From Methylobacterium symbioticum (GTDB lineage Bacteria > Pseudomonadota > Alphaproteobacteria > Rhizobiales > Beijerinckiaceae), in NCBI RefSeq assembly GCF_902141845.1, contig NZ_CABFPH010000022.1, forward strand, positions 1 to 64,000: DNA of 64,000 bases, written 5' to 3'. The translations under genes and the position numbers were made by a program. This document shows positions 8,189 through 19,534 of this stretch, in pieces; positions within the stretch are counted from its first letter, which is position 1, and the number at the start of each line of letters is the position of its first letter. The notes under the pieces were generated by a model. That model made no database searches, was not told where the DNA came from, and saw only the letters and a list, made by a program, of their open reading frames with translations.

Positions 8189-9289
8189 TCATCCGTCTTT
8201 GAATGTGACCCTCGCGCCCTTCACAACGTGGCGGCCAAGCTCGCGGGCGCTCCAATTGGTCAGACGAATGCAGCCGTGCGACTCCGTCTTGCCGACCTTC
8301 TCCGGCTCGGGGGTGCCGTGGATGCCGTAGGAATCGATCGCCAGATCGATCCAGACCGCACCGACCGGATTGTTCGGGCCCGGCTTGATCGTGAACTTCT
8401 CGCGCGCCTTCACGCCCTTGAACGCATATTTGGGATTGTAGGTGTAGGTCGGATCGAAGGCGACGCGGGTCACCTTGGTCTCGCCGCTCGGGGCCGGCTT
8501 CTCGGCGCTGCCGATCGAGGCGGGGTAGAAGGCGAAGAGCTTGCCGCTCCCGTCGAAGGCGCGCAGATCGCGGCTGCCCTTGTCGATCTCGATCCGCTCG
8601 ACCTTCGGGGCCTCGGGCAGGTCCTTCGGGTTCGGCCGCCCGCTGCCCATCGGGGTCACGGCGGCCACGAGCAGGACCGTTCCGGCCTTGTCGAAGGGCT
8701 TGGCAGGATTGAGGGCGCTGAGCAGGTCGCGGCTCATGTGGAAGCGCTCGGCGAGCATCTCCCGGGCATTGGTGTAGCCGAGATCGTCGAGCTCGGCCTG
8801 ATCTTCCATCTTCGCGGGGATGCGCGTGACGAAGTCGGTCTTCGTGTCGTCCTCCGTCACCGTGTATTCGGTGACGGCGGGCGCGGTGTCGGCCTGCAGC
8901 TTGGCAAGGATCTCGGGCGTGGGCCCGTCCGCATCCGGCAGTCCCTGCGCCTGCGCGTAGGCTTTCAGCGCACGCCGCATGTTGTCGCCATCCTTGCCGT
9001 CGATGGCACCGGGCGAGAACCGGGCGCGGTCGAGCAGGACTTGGACCTTCACGAGGAGCGGGTCCGGTCGCGTCGCCTTCCTCGGCTTCTGGGCGGTCTC
9101 ACCGGGCTTCCCCGTGCCGGAATCCGGCACCGACGCACCGTTGATGGCCTCCGCGGTCAGGGGCGGCGGCTTGGGCGCCTCGGGCGTCTTGGGCCCCTTC
9201 CGCGCCTCGGCCACCCCCGTGAGGCCTGCCAGGAGGAGGGCGGCCATGGCGCTGTCCAGCCCTGCCCGCATCGGGAACCCGCGCATCAT
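8189..9289 (-). CDS. L,D-transpeptidase (YkuD domain) cell-wall enzyme
   Basis: 366 residues. An N-terminal hydrophobic stretch (about 8-25, ending AEA) is a likely signal peptide, so it acts in the periplasm. Residues about 75-125 look like a peptidoglycan-binding repeat (LLVKVQVLLDRARFSPGAIDGKDGDNMRRALKAYAQAQGL). The C-terminal YkuD domain (about 225-365) ends with the catalytic signature HGTP...SHGCIRLTN, with the nucleophile Cys in SHGCIR. These enzymes make 3-3 cross-links or attach lipoproteins to peptidoglycan. Two ATGs (9289, 9286) follow a GGAG; either may be used. Confidence 0.94.
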   Translation of the reverse strand: MMRGFPMRAGLDSAMAALLLAGLTGVAEARKGPKTPEAPKPPPLTAEAINGASVPDSGTGKPGETAQKPRKATRPDPLLVKVQVLLDRARFSPGAIDGKDGDNMRRALKAYAQAQGLPDADGPTPEILAKLQADTAPAVTEYTVTEDDTKTDFVTRIPAKMEDQAELDDLGYTNAREMLAERFHMSRDLLSALNPAKPFDKAGTVLLVAAVTPMGSGRPNPKDLPEAPKVERIEIDKGSRDLRAFDGSGKLFAFYPASIGSAEKPAPSGETKVTRVAFDPTYTYNPKYAFKGVKAREKFTIKPGPNNPVGAVWIDLAIDSYGIHGTPEPEKVGKTESHGCIRLTNWSARELGRHVVKGARVTFKDG

Positions 9290-9359
9290 CTCCGTTCGAC
9301 TCCGGGAGCGGCACGCTCCGCCGCCTCAAGTTCCGGCAGGTGGGAAGCGTTCCGTGTGC

Positions 9360-10226
9360 CTACTGGCAGAGGCGGTGGCCGTTGCTCCGCTCGCGCTCGT
9401 CGAGATGGAGATGGTTGGCGTGTGCCGCGTTCGACCCCGGTCCCAGCACCGTGCGGAAGAAGGCGCAGGCCCGGGCGCGCACCGCGTCGAGGAAGCGGCC
9501 CTCATCCGAACCCGCCTGCTGGGCCGCCACGGGCAGGCTTGCGCGTCCCTCGATCCCGAAGCTCATCACGTCGATCCCGTTGGCGAAGGCGTGCTCGCTG
9601 AGCTTGGCGTCGAGGTCGTGGTTCTGGCCGCGGCACTCGTAGGAGGTGCCGACGACCACCGCGCGCAAGGGGCGCTTCAGCTCGCGCTCGGCGGCGACCT
9701 CGACCTCCGTGGTCCAGCGGGCCAAGGCCTCGGCGGCCACGCAGGTGAGGGTGGCCGATTGCGGCAGGGCGACGCCGTCGAGGGCGGTCACCTTCAGGGG
9801 CAGCGGCGCGCCGCATTGCCCGTTGCTGATCGGCGGCAGCGGCTCGAAGGCGACGCCGAGGCGCTTCAGGCGCACCCGGCAGGCGGTGTCGTCCGGCGGC
9901 GCCACCGTGAGGGCGAGGGCCGCCTCGCCGGAGAGTTCGGGTGGCCGGGCGGGGGGGAGGGGAGGCGATTCGCCGGGCCCCGGCGCCTTCTTGGCGGTGT
10001 CCTCCGCAGATTCCGGCGGCTTCGGCGTCTCGGCGGGCGGCTTGAGATCCGCCGGGCGCTCGGGCGGCACGGGCGGGGGCAGCGGGGCGCTGGCGGGCGG
10101 ATGGTCCTGAGGTGCCGCCGCGCAGGGCGGGACGAGCACCGCCACGATGCATGCGCCGGCCGCAAGCCGGGTCAGAGCATTCCACGAACGTCCCGCGGCG
10201 ACCTTCCGTGCCAGCTCCTGCTGCAT
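9360..10226 (-). CDS. Extensin-like C-terminal domain protein
   Basis: 288 residues from MQQELARKVAAGRSW. A hydrophobic segment near 18-38 (LAAGACIVAVLVPPCAAAP) is a signal peptide or anchor, followed by a long Pro/Glu/Ala linker (about 40-110). The C-terminal half matches the extensin-like family: CRVRLKRLGVAFEPLPPI, CGAPLPLKVTAL, TLTCVAAEALARW, VVVGTSYECRGQN, LSEHAFANGIDVMSFGIEG and a final NHLHLD. The conserved His and Asp positions are those of the D-Ala-D-Ala carboxypeptidase-like fold, so a peptidoglycan role is possible. The next gene on this strand (8189-9289) is a cell-wall L,D-transpeptidase. Confidence 0.88.
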   Translation of the reverse strand: MQQELARKVAAGRSWNALTRLAAGACIVAVLVPPCAAAPQDHPPASAPLPPPVPPERPADLKPPAETPKPPESAEDTAKKAPGPGESPPLPPARPPELSGEAALALTVAPPDDTACRVRLKRLGVAFEPLPPISNGQCGAPLPLKVTALDGVALPQSATLTCVAAEALARWTTEVEVAAERELKRPLRAVVVGTSYECRGQNHDLDAKLSEHAFANGIDVMSFGIEGRASLPVAAQQAGSDEGRFLDAVRARACAFFRTVLGPGSNAAHANHLHLDERERSNGHRLCQ

Positions 10227-10459
10227 CGCGTCCCCCTCGCACCGTGTTCCGTGGGCCAGGGCCGCGGATTCGGGTCTCGGCTGCAACGCTGTCGATCCGG
10301 CAATGGCTCCGCCGGGTGGGATCTGCCGGTTCCGCACGCTCTTGCGCCTCACCGGTAGCCACCCCGGCGGAGAGCGCGCTAGGGTTCGGCATCTTTGCGG
10401 GCGGCGCGGCGCACATCCGTCTCGACGCCCGATACCGGATGACCAGGACGAGGATCGGA

Positions 10460-12532
10460 ATGATTCAGGCCACCGCAGGGCTCCCCGCGCTCGATGCCGA
10501 GAACCCCTTCTCGCAGGACGTGTGGAGCACGCCCTACGCGCTGCCGCCCTTCGAGCGGATCAGGCCCGAGCATTATCGCCCGGCCTTCGATGCGGCGATC
10601 GCCGCGCACGAGGCCGAGGTCGCGGCGATCGCGGGCGCGTCCGAGCCGCCGCGCTTCGCCAACACCGTGGCGGCGATGGAGCGCGCAGGCCTCGCCCTCG
10701 ACCGGGTGGCCGGCGTCTTCTACAATCTCACCGGCAGCCATACGAATCCGGAGCTGCAGGCGATCGAGCGCGAGATCGGTCCGAAGCTCGCCCGCCACGG
10801 CAGCGCGATCTACCTCAATGCCGAGCTCTGGGCGCGCATCTCCGCCGTCGACCCCGAGGCTGAGGGGCTCGGCGAGGAGGAGCGGCGCGTGCTCGCGCGC
10901 TACCGCACGCGCTTCCGCCGGGCCGGCGCCGATCTCGCGCCCGAGGCCAAGGCGCGCATGGCCGAGATCGCCGCGCGCCTGTCCGAACTCGGCACCCGCT
11001 TCAGCCAGAACCTGCTCGCCGACGAGAGCGCCTTCGTGCTGCCGCTCGCGAACGAGGACGATCTCGCCGGCCTGCCGCCCTTCCTGCGCGCAGCTGCCGC
11101 GAGCGCCGCGCAGGAACGCGGGCTCTCCGGCCATGTCATCACCCTGTCGCGCTCGCTGATCGAGCCCTTCCTCGTCTTCTCGACGCGGCGCGACCTGCGC
11201 GAGCGCGCCTACGAGGCCTGGATCCGCCGTGGGGAGACCGGCGGCGAGACCGACAACCGCGCGATCATCCGCGAGATCGTGCAGCTGCGCGCCGAGCGGG
11301 CGCGGCTCCTCGGCTACGAGAGTTTCGCGCACTACAAGCTCGACGACACCATGGCGGCGAGCCCGGAGGCGGCGACCGCGCTCCTCTCCGAGGTTTGGGC
11401 TCCCGCCCAGAAGCGGGCGGGTCAGGAGCGTGAGCGCCTCCAGGAGATCGTCGCCCGCGAGGGCGGGAACTTCGCTCTTCAGGCGCATGACTGGCGCCAC
11501 TACGCCGAGAAGCTGCGGCGCGCCGAGCACGACCTCGACGAGGGCGAGATCAAGGCCTACCTGCCGCTCGACGGCATGATCCAGGCCGCCTTCGACACGG
11601 CCTCGCGCCTGTTCGGGCTGCGCTTCGAGGAATTGCAGGATGTGCCGCGCTACCATCCGGACGTGCGCGCCTGGCGCGTCTCGAACGCGGACGGCTCCGA
11701 GGTCGGGCTGTTCCTCGGCGACTATTTCGCCCGCGCCTCGAAGCGCTCGGGCGCCTGGATGAGCGCCTTCCGCTCGCAGGAGCGCCTGACCGGCACGGTG
11801 ACGCCGATCATCGTGAACGTGATGAACTTCGCCAAGGCCCCGCCCGGCGAGGTGCCGCTGCTCTCCTTCGACGATGCCCGCACCCTGTTCCACGAATTCG
11901 GCCACGCGCTCCACGGCCTGCTCTCGGACGTGACCTATCCGCTGCTCGCCGGCACGGCCGTCTCGGGCGATTTCGTGGAGCTGCCCTCGCAGCTCTACGA
12001 GCATTGGCTCGAACAGCCGGAGGTCCTGCGCGCCCATGCCCGCCACCACCGTACCGGCGAGCCGATGCCCGAGGATCTGCTGAAGAAGCTCTTGGCCGCC
12101 CGCACCTTCAACCAGGGCTTCGCGACGGTGGAGTACACGGCCTCGGCCATTGTCGACATGACGCTGCACCTCTCGGCCGAGGGCGAGCGCGGCCTCGACG
12201 TGCTCGCCTTCGAGACGGAGGCCCTGAACCGCATCGCGATGCCCGGTGAGATCGGCATGCGTCACCGCAGCCCGCACTTCGCGCATATCTTCTCGGGCGA
12301 CGGATACGCGGCCGGCTATTACAGCTATCTCTGGTCCGAGGTTCTCGACGCCGACGCCTTCGACGCCTTCAAGGAGGCCGGCGACATCTTCGATCCGGAG
12401 ACGGCCAAGCGGCTGCGCACCTACGTCTACGGGGCCGGGAACCTGCGCGACCCGCGCGAGGCCTACACCCTGTTCCGCGGCCGCCTGCCGACGACCGGAC
12501 CGCTCCTGCGCAAGCGGGGGCTCGCCGCCTGA
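10460..12532 (+). CDS. M3-family oligopeptidase / peptidyl-dipeptidase (Dcp/OpdA-like)
   Basis: 690 residues, the normal size for cytosolic M3 metallopeptidases, which degrade short peptides. The zinc motif HEFGHALHG falls near residue 478, with the downstream Glu in the FVELPSQLYEHW region. Other family blocks are LGYESFAHYKLDDTMA, VGLFLGDYFARASKRSGAWM, FNQGFATVEYTASAIVDM and FSGDGYAAGYYSYLWSEVLDADAF. I prefer ATG 10460, preceded by GAGGATCGGA; an in-frame ATG at 10439 would add seven residues. There is no signal peptide. It diverges from the extensin-like gene. Confidence 0.94.
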   Translation: MIQATAGLPALDAENPFSQDVWSTPYALPPFERIRPEHYRPAFDAAIAAHEAEVAAIAGASEPPRFANTVAAMERAGLALDRVAGVFYNLTGSHTNPELQAIEREIGPKLARHGSAIYLNAELWARISAVDPEAEGLGEEERRVLARYRTRFRRAGADLAPEAKARMAEIAARLSELGTRFSQNLLADESAFVLPLANEDDLAGLPPFLRAAAASAAQERGLSGHVITLSRSLIEPFLVFSTRRDLRERAYEAWIRRGETGGETDNRAIIREIVQLRAERARLLGYESFAHYKLDDTMAASPEAATALLSEVWAPAQKRAGQERERLQEIVAREGGNFALQAHDWRHYAEKLRRAEHDLDEGEIKAYLPLDGMIQAAFDTASRLFGLRFEELQDVPRYHPDVRAWRVSNADGSEVGLFLGDYFARASKRSGAWMSAFRSQERLTGTVTPIIVNVMNFAKAPPGEVPLLSFDDARTLFHEFGHALHGLLSDVTYPLLAGTAVSGDFVELPSQLYEHWLEQPEVLRAHARHHRTGEPMPEDLLKKLLAARTFNQGFATVEYTASAIVDMTLHLSAEGERGLDVLAFETEALNRIAMPGEIGMRHRSPHFAHIFSGDGYAAGYYSYLWSEVLDADAFDAFKEAGDIFDPETAKRLRTYVYGAGNLRDPREAYTLFRGRLPTTGPLLRKRGLAA

Positions 12533-12626
12533 GCCGCAGCCGCCGTCATGGTAACGGTTCGGTAAACAAGCGTCCTTAACCAATGCTTTCGCGGGCATCC
12601 GCGCGGGCGGGGTGCGAGGACGAGCG

Positions 12627-13451
12627 ATGACGAGCAAAGCCACGGACGCGGCCTCGGCCGACGCGAAGACCGAGACCAAGGCCGCGCTCTCCCCCGAGGC
12701 GCTGCTGAAGGCGGTGGTCACCGGCGGCCGGGTCGAGGCGTCTGCCGTCGTGGCGCGGCGCCGCGTGGATCCGCTGCTGATGGCCGTCGGCGGCAGCGCG
12801 CTCGCCCTCGGCCTGATCTGCGGCGCCGGCCTCACGGCGGCGTCCCTGCCGCGCCCGGACCGCACGGAGGGCCTCGTCGAGATGCAGGCCGGCATCGACG
12901 CGGCGCGGGCGGACACGGCGCGGGTCGCCACCGAGATCGAGCGCCTCACGCGCGCGATCGCCTCCGTTCAGGAGGCGACCGAGGGTGGGCGCAAGGATGC
13001 GGTCACGCGTAGCGCGGCCCTGTCCGAGCGCGTCGGTAAGGCGGAGCAGGCGCTTGCCGCCAAGTTCGCGGCCCTGTCCGAGCGCGTCGAGCAGGCGGAG
13101 CGCGAGGCGGCCGGGCGCTTCACCGCCTTGAGCGGGCAGATCGAGAAGCAGCGCGCTGCCGCGCCGGCCCCGGCTCAGCCTGTCGCGGCCAAGGTCGAGC
13201 CGGTGAAGGCCGAGCCCGTCCAGACGGGCAGCATCGAGCCGAAGAAGGAGAAGCCGCCGGTCATCGAAAGCTGGGCGGTGCGCGACGTCTATGACGGGAT
13301 GGCGATCCTTGAGGACCGTCGGCGCCGGCTCGTGGAGGTCGGCCCGGGCGGCGCGGTGCCGGGCATCGGGCGCGTCGAGGGCATCGAGCGGCGCGGCCGC
13401 GACTGGATCGTGGTGACGCGTCAGGGCTTGATCACGCCGCAGGCGTGGTGA
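12627..13451 (+). CDS. Membrane-anchored coiled-coil protein of unknown function
   Basis: 274 residues. An N-terminal cytosolic part precedes one transmembrane helix (about 52-72, LMAVGGSALALGLICGAGLTAA). A long helical/coiled-coil region follows, with heptad-like repeats (MQAGIDAARADTARVATEIERL; two copies of the AALSERVxxAE pattern). A Pro/Ala/Lys linker leads to a conserved-looking end, ESWAVRDVYDGMAILEDRR, PGIGRVEGIERRGRDWIVVT and RQGLI. The C-terminal block resembles small domains in Rhizobiales hypothetical proteins. ATG 12627 is preferred over 12612 because GAGGACGAG sits just upstream. No function is assigned. Confidence 0.8.
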   Translation: MTSKATDAASADAKTETKAALSPEALLKAVVTGGRVEASAVVARRRVDPLLMAVGGSALALGLICGAGLTAASLPRPDRTEGLVEMQAGIDAARADTARVATEIERLTRAIASVQEATEGGRKDAVTRSAALSERVGKAEQALAAKFAALSERVEQAEREAAGRFTALSGQIEKQRAAAPAPAQPVAAKVEPVKAEPVQTGSIEPKKEKPPVIESWAVRDVYDGMAILEDRRRRLVEVGPGGAVPGIGRVEGIERRGRDWIVVTRQGLITPQAW

Positions 13452-13478
13452 GCGGGGCCGGTTCCTGCGCCCGATGCC

Positions 13479-13498
13479 CTCTCCGCCGCGGCGGAGAG
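13479..13498. terminator. 20-bp perfect palindrome between convergent genes
   Basis: CTCTCCGCCG/CGGCGGAGAG lies between the stop of the coiled-coil gene (13451) and the stop of the small minus-strand gene (13504). It is probably a bidirectional transcription end, without a U-tract. Confidence 0.45.
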
Positions 13499-13503
13499 CT
13501 GGC

Positions 13504-13725
13504 TCAGCGGGCCGAGATCGGCGTGACCGCCAGATCGTCCGCTCCCTCGAGGGGATGACGGACCTCGAGCGTCGTCGGATCGGCAAGCAGCGACGGGCGC
13601 TTGGCGCGGCGTCGGCCATGGGTGAGCGCGCGGACGCGCTCGGCCCGCGTCGGGTGCAGGATCGCTGCGAGCAGGGCCTGACCCTCGAAGGCGGTGTCGA
13701 GATTCTTGGATTCGAAGACGGGCAT
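13504..13725 (-). CDS. Small hypothetical protein
   Basis: 73 residues from MPVFESKNLDTAFEGQALLAAILHP, basic in the middle (ALTHGRRRAKRPSLLADP). There is no signal peptide or membrane helix. An upstream in-frame start at 13800 would add 25 residues; the internal ATG looks more natural because the sequence from there is evenly composed and hydrophilic. There is no recognisable domain. The frame matches local codon bias, but coding is not certain. Confidence 0.45.
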   Translation of the reverse strand: MPVFESKNLDTAFEGQALLAAILHPTRAERVRALTHGRRRAKRPSLLADPTTLEVRHPLEGADDLAVTPISAR

Positions 13726-13963
13726 GGCCGGCCTTGCAAAGCTGCGGTGAGCGAACGCCACGCACCCGAACAAACTGGGCTGTTCGTGCGTAACGGGCAA
13801 AACCTGAACAAGTTCCGAAAGATTTCGGACGCTGACGATTTTTTAAGGATTGCATCGCCGCGGCCGCGCTGCGGTGCGCATTCGCACGCGGGGCCTGCGC
13901 TGCACGAGATCTCCAGACTACGCAGCGACCGATTAAGCTTTCGCAAAGGTTAAAGCGGGGCGC

Positions 13964-14863
13964 TCAGCGCGTGTCCTCGCGCAGGAGATCCGTGTTGGCC
14001 GCGAAGGCCGCCATCGCGCCCTCCGCGGCGGCCACCACGGCGAATTGCACCCGCCGCGAGGCATCGCCCGCCACGTAGAGCCCGGGCACGTTGGTGTTCT
14101 CGTAGTCGCCGGTCGGCACGGTACCGGTGGGACCAAGCTCGCAGCCGAGACTGGTGATCAGGTCGGAGGGGCGGCAGCCCTCCGGCATCAGGAACACGGC
14201 CCGGCAGGGAATCGTCGTCCCGTCCGCGAAGCCCAGGTGGGTCGGCATTCCGTCCGTTCCGGCGAGGCGGCGGATCGGCGTCTCGGCCACCTGCACCCCG
14301 TTGCGGGCGAGGCGCTCGCGATCCGTGTCGGACAGTTCCGTCGGCAGCCCGTGGGTGCAGAGCGTCACCTGGCGGCTCCAGGCCGACAGCTCCAGAGCGA
14401 AGCCTTTGGCGCCCTGCCCATGGCCATAGGCGACGATCGGCTGGTCGGCGGCCTCGTAGCCGTCGCAATAGGGGCAGGAATGCACGCCCGTGCCCCAGAA
14501 TGCGGCGAAGCCTTCGATCTCGGGAATGTCCTGATGCAGGCCCGTGGCGAGGATCAGGCGACGAGCCTGCGCCGTGCCGCCATCCGCGAGATCGACGGCG
14601 AAGCCCGGATCGAGGCGGCGTGCACCCACCACCTCGACGCTCCGGCGCTCGATGGTGGCGTAGCGGTCGAGATCGGCATGGGCGTGTCGGCGCAACTCGG
14701 CCGGAGGCGTGCCGTCGCGCGTGAAGACGCCCCAGGTCAGCGGCGTTGCGGCGTTGCGGGGCTTGCCGAGGTCGCAGAGCAGGACCTTGCGGCGGCAGCG
14801 CCCGAGAATGAGGGCGGCGTTGAGCCCGGCAGGGCCGCCGCCCACGATGATCACGTCATACAT
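13964..14863 (-). CDS. Thioredoxin-reductase-like FAD oxidoreductase
   Basis: 299 residues. The N-terminal FAD site is VIIVGGGPAGLNAAL, and the redox-active pair is in GVHSCPYCDGYE, as in TrxB. The second FAD motif is NVPGLYVAGDASRR near the C-terminus. In the NAD(P)H domain the dinucleotide loop reads YGHGQGAKGFALEL, and the HRRxxxR block of NADPH-specific thioredoxin reductases is absent (LCTHGLPTEL instead), so cofactor or partner probably differs from true TrxB. The next gene on the same strand is grxD, but a strong terminator separates them. Possible roles are flavin-dependent disulfide reductase or ferredoxin/flavodoxin reductase. Confidence 0.85.
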   Translation of the reverse strand: MYDVIIVGGGPAGLNAALILGRCRRKVLLCDLGKPRNAATPLTWGVFTRDGTPPAELRRHAHADLDRYATIERRSVEVVGARRLDPGFAVDLADGGTAQARRLILATGLHQDIPEIEGFAAFWGTGVHSCPYCDGYEAADQPIVAYGHGQGAKGFALELSAWSRQVTLCTHGLPTELSDTDRERLARNGVQVAETPIRRLAGTDGMPTHLGFADGTTIPCRAVFLMPEGCRPSDLITSLGCELGPTGTVPTGDYENTNVPGLYVAGDASRRVQFAVVAAAEGAMAAFAANTDLLREDTR

Positions 14864-14935
14864 CCGCGCGGCCCGGAGAAGTGAGGTCTCCGGGCAAACG
14901 GCCGCGGGCGCCGGGGTTTCCCTCGCCCACTCATG

Positions 14936-14957
14936 AAAAAGGGCGCTCGCGCGCCCT
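14936..14957 (-). terminator. Rho-independent terminator downstream of grxD
   Basis: On the minus strand, AGGGCGC-GCGA-GCGCCCT is followed directly by TTTT. It is a 6-7 bp GC stem, 4-nt loop and U-tract, 29 nt past the grxD stop. This is the best canonical intrinsic terminator in the window. Confidence 0.85.
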
Positions 14958-14985
14958 GATCCGGTCCCGTGCGGGAACGCGCGCC

Positions 14986-15324
14986 TCAGGCGGCGGCGGT
15001 CTTCACCGGCACGCCCTTCTCGGCGAGGAAGGTCTGCAACTCGCCCGACTGGAACATCTCGCGGGTGATGTCGCAGCCGCCGACGAACTCACCCTTCACA
15101 TAGATCTGCGGGATGGTCGGCCAGTTCGAGTAGGCCTTGATGCCCTCGCGGATGCTCTGGTCGGCGAGCACGTTCACGCCCTTGAAGGGCACGCCGAGGT
15201 AGTTGAGGATCTGCACGACCTGGCCCGAGAAGCCGCATTGCGGCATCTGCGGCGTGCCCTTCATGAACACGACCACGTCCTGGGACTTGATCTCGTTCTC
15301 GATCGCGGCGTTGACGTCGGACAT
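14986..15324 (-). CDS. grxD: Monothiol glutaredoxin Grx4 type
   Basis: 112 residues from MSDVNAAIENEIKSQDVVVFMKGTP. The monothiol active site is PQCGFSGQVVQIL, and the glutathione/cluster-binding motifs WPTIPQIYVKGEFVGGCDI follow. These proteins bind [2Fe-2S] clusters with glutathione and hand them on, often with BolA. The upstream ATG at 15432 would add 36 unrelated residues and is not used. The order purL-bolA-grxD is typical of alphaproteobacteria and supports a Grx-BolA iron-sulfur partnership. Confidence 0.96.
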   Translation of the reverse strand: MSDVNAAIENEIKSQDVVVFMKGTPQMPQCGFSGQVVQILNYLGVPFKGVNVLADQSIREGIKAYSNWPTIPQIYVKGEFVGGCDITREMFQSGELQTFLAEKGVPVKTAAA

Positions 15325-15495
15325 ATGTCTGATCCCTGTTTCCTTAGAACCGTGATCTAGTGATGATCGAGCCCGGTGTCCAACGCCGTGCTGGGCGCCT
15401 GCGTCGCACGGCCGGACCCCTTCTCGGCCCATGTCACCATCCGGTCGGCGGAGAGGCTCAGTCGGTCCACAGAGAGAGGACTCCCGCGCGGGGCC

Positions 15496-15732
15496 TCAAT
15501 CCTGCGGCACGCCCGTGGTCAGCGCAAGCGCGTGCAGCACGCCCCCCATCCGCCCCTGGAGCGCGCCATAGACCATCTGGTGCTGGGCGACGCGGGTCTT
15601 GCCCTTGAAGGCGGAGGAGAGGACCGTCGCGGCGTAGTGGTCGCCGTCACCCGCGAGGTCGCGGATCTCGATCTGGGCGTCGGGCAAAGCCTCGCGGATC
15701 ATCCGCTCGATCTCGCGCGCATCCATCGGCAT
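15496..15732 (-). CDS. BolA family protein
   Basis: 78 residues, a short BolA domain: MDAREIERMIREALPDAQIEIRDLAGDGDHYAATVLSSAFKGKTRVAQHQMVYGALQGRMGG. The conserved FxGKxxVxQHQxVY-type stretch carries the His that coordinates a shared [2Fe-2S] cluster with monothiol glutaredoxin. It lies 21 nt downstream of purL and 171 nt upstream of grxD on the same strand, so the two probable partners are close and likely co-expressed. Confidence 0.94.
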   Translation of the reverse strand: MPMDAREIERMIREALPDAQIEIRDLAGDGDHYAATVLSSAFKGKTRVAQHQMVYGALQGRMGGVLHALALTTGVPQD

Positions 15733-15753
15733 GGCAGAATCTCCTTGTCCGGT

Positions 15754-17979
<2,226 letters not shown>

Positions 17980-18145
17980 GCGGCGGGTCTCGGCTGATTG
18001 TGGTCCCGCCCGCGGGACGGATCCCGCGGACACGAGCCTGAACCGGGCGGCTCTCTTGAACACCAAGCGCTCTAGAGCGGAAGCGGCGGCCCTGGCAACT
18101 CTACGCCGCCGCGGCAGCGTGCACGATCTGGGCGTATCGCTGAAC

Positions 18146-19348
18146 TCACGCAACCCGTGCCGTGTCCGGAGCGGCCTGCGCCGCCATCCGACGGCACCGG
18201 TCGATCGTCGCGCGGACCGGCTCGGGTCCGGCCACGAAGGCGATGTAGTCGAACGCCTCCGTCCTGCGGCTCGACATCAGGAGCTGGAAGTGCATCCGGA
18301 ACAGGTTCCAGCGCCGCCGCGCCACCACCCGCGGCTCGATCAGGTCCTCGATCTGGACGCGCATCACCGCCGGCCGGTCCGGGCCGGGGGAGGGGACGCC
18401 CGAGGCGGTCAGCGGATCGCGCAGGTGGATCGAGAGCCAGTCCCAAGGCGCGCGGATGTCGAGCCACGCGATTCCGTCGGCCGCCGCGACCCGGGCGAGC
18501 GCCCCGCGGATCCGGTCCGCCGCCGGATCGAGGGCGATCCAGGGGATGACGCTGCCGAGCGTCACGAAGGAGACCGGGACGCGGCTGCCGAATCCAGGGT
18601 TGCGGGCGAGGATCCGGTCGAGCACCTCGACGCCGAGGAAGCTCGACGAGGAATGACCGACCACCACGATCTCATCGACGCCGCCGGCCGCCTCCGCGTC
18701 GGCGATCCGCGCCGCGAAGGCGTCGAGGCGGGCGGGCATCTCCGGGGTGCGGCCCGCGGCGTGGTCGTGGGTAAAGGCGGTGTCGTCCACGAGATGTGCG
18801 ACGTAGAGCGGCTTTCCGCGGGTGAGGCGGGTTATCAGAGCCAGAATCGCGTAGGCCGCGACGGGCAGGGCGAGCCATGACCAGGGGCGGACCCCGGCGG
18901 GGAGAAGGCTCAGGGCCGCCCAGGCGATGACGAGGCTCAGCGCGGCGAGCGCCAGGTAGATCCGGTGCACACCGTAGATCACGGTGGAGAAGCGGCGCGC
19001 CTCCTTGCGCAGGCGGCGCGTGTAGCCCGCGCGGGACAGGCGAAGCAGGAGGGCCGGCACGGCCACGAGGCGACGCCACTCGGGCCGGGGAAACCGGCTG
19101 CGCACGATCGCGTCCCAGCGCAGCAGGCTGTAGACCGTCCGGGTGCCGTCGGCGGTGACCGCCCAGTCGAGACTGATGCCGTCCGCCGAGCGGCGCGGCT
19201 CTCCCACCGCGATCGTTAGATCCCGGCGCTCCGCGGTGCGCCGCGCCTCGCGCCGGAACAGGCCCCAGTAGGTCTCCGGCTCACGCGGGTCGAAGCCGGG
19301 CAGGTAGAAGACGGCGCGTCGGCCGATCCTCGACGGGAGCGGAGGCAC
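18146..19348 (-). CDS. Predicted membrane-anchored alpha/beta-hydrolase-like protein
   Basis: 400 residues of unknown function. An N-terminal soluble part ([25 protein letters not shown]) is followed by two adjacent hydrophobic helices (about 130-170: [20 protein letters not shown] and [15 protein letters not shown]). A second soluble domain contains the nucleophile elbow GHSSSS after EIVVVGHS, as in alpha/beta hydrolases and lipases. The PGFDP motif near the start fits an oxyanion-side strand. A catalytic Asp/His pair is not obvious. It is likely an inner-membrane enzyme or a degenerate member. The upstream neighbour is the hybrid kinase, 186 nt away. Confidence 0.75.
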   Translation of the reverse strand: MPPLPSRIGRRAVFYLPGFDPREPETYWGLFRREARRTAERRDLTIAVGEPRRSADGISLDWAVTADGTRTVYSLLRWDAIVRSRFPRPEWRRLVAVPALLLRLSRAGYTRRLRKEARRFSTVIYGVHRIYLALAALSLVIAWAALSLLPAGVRPWSWLALPVAAYAILALITRLTRGKPLYVAHLVDDTAFTHDHAAGRTPEMPARLDAFAARIADAEAAGGVDEIVVVGHSSSSFLGVEVLDRILARNPGFGSRVPVSFVTLGSVIPWIALDPAADRIRGALARVAAADGIAWLDIRAPWDWLSIHLRDPLTASGVPSPGPDRPAVMRVQIEDLIEPRVVARRRWNLFRMHFQLLMSSRRTEAFDYIAFVAGPEPVRATIDRCRRMAAQAAPDTARVA

Positions 19349-19534
19349 CGCACCGCGGACAGGATGGGATGCGTGAGAAATGGCCGGGCGCTCGCGCGTC
19401 TTGAACGAAAGCGTTGTCCCTAGCAGAGCGATTGGGGCGACGACGAGGAGAAACCGCGTCCAGGCAGCGGCGGAGGCTCAGTCGGGGGGCTGGTGTGCCG
19501 GGAAATCCGCGTCCGGACAGAACGCCGCGCGCGC

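Noticed and set aside
12551-12580. GGTAACGGTTCGGTAAAC and a nearby CCTTAACC as a possible CtrA site before the coiled-coil gene
   Set aside because: Only half-sites or two-mismatch versions of TTAA-N7-TTAA; not strong enough.
10379-12949. Long minus-strand frame antisense to the M3 peptidase (similar ones at 23372-26056 and 27949-29808)
   Set aside because: Composition is typical of third-position GC shadows, and well-conserved proteins are encoded on the plus strand.
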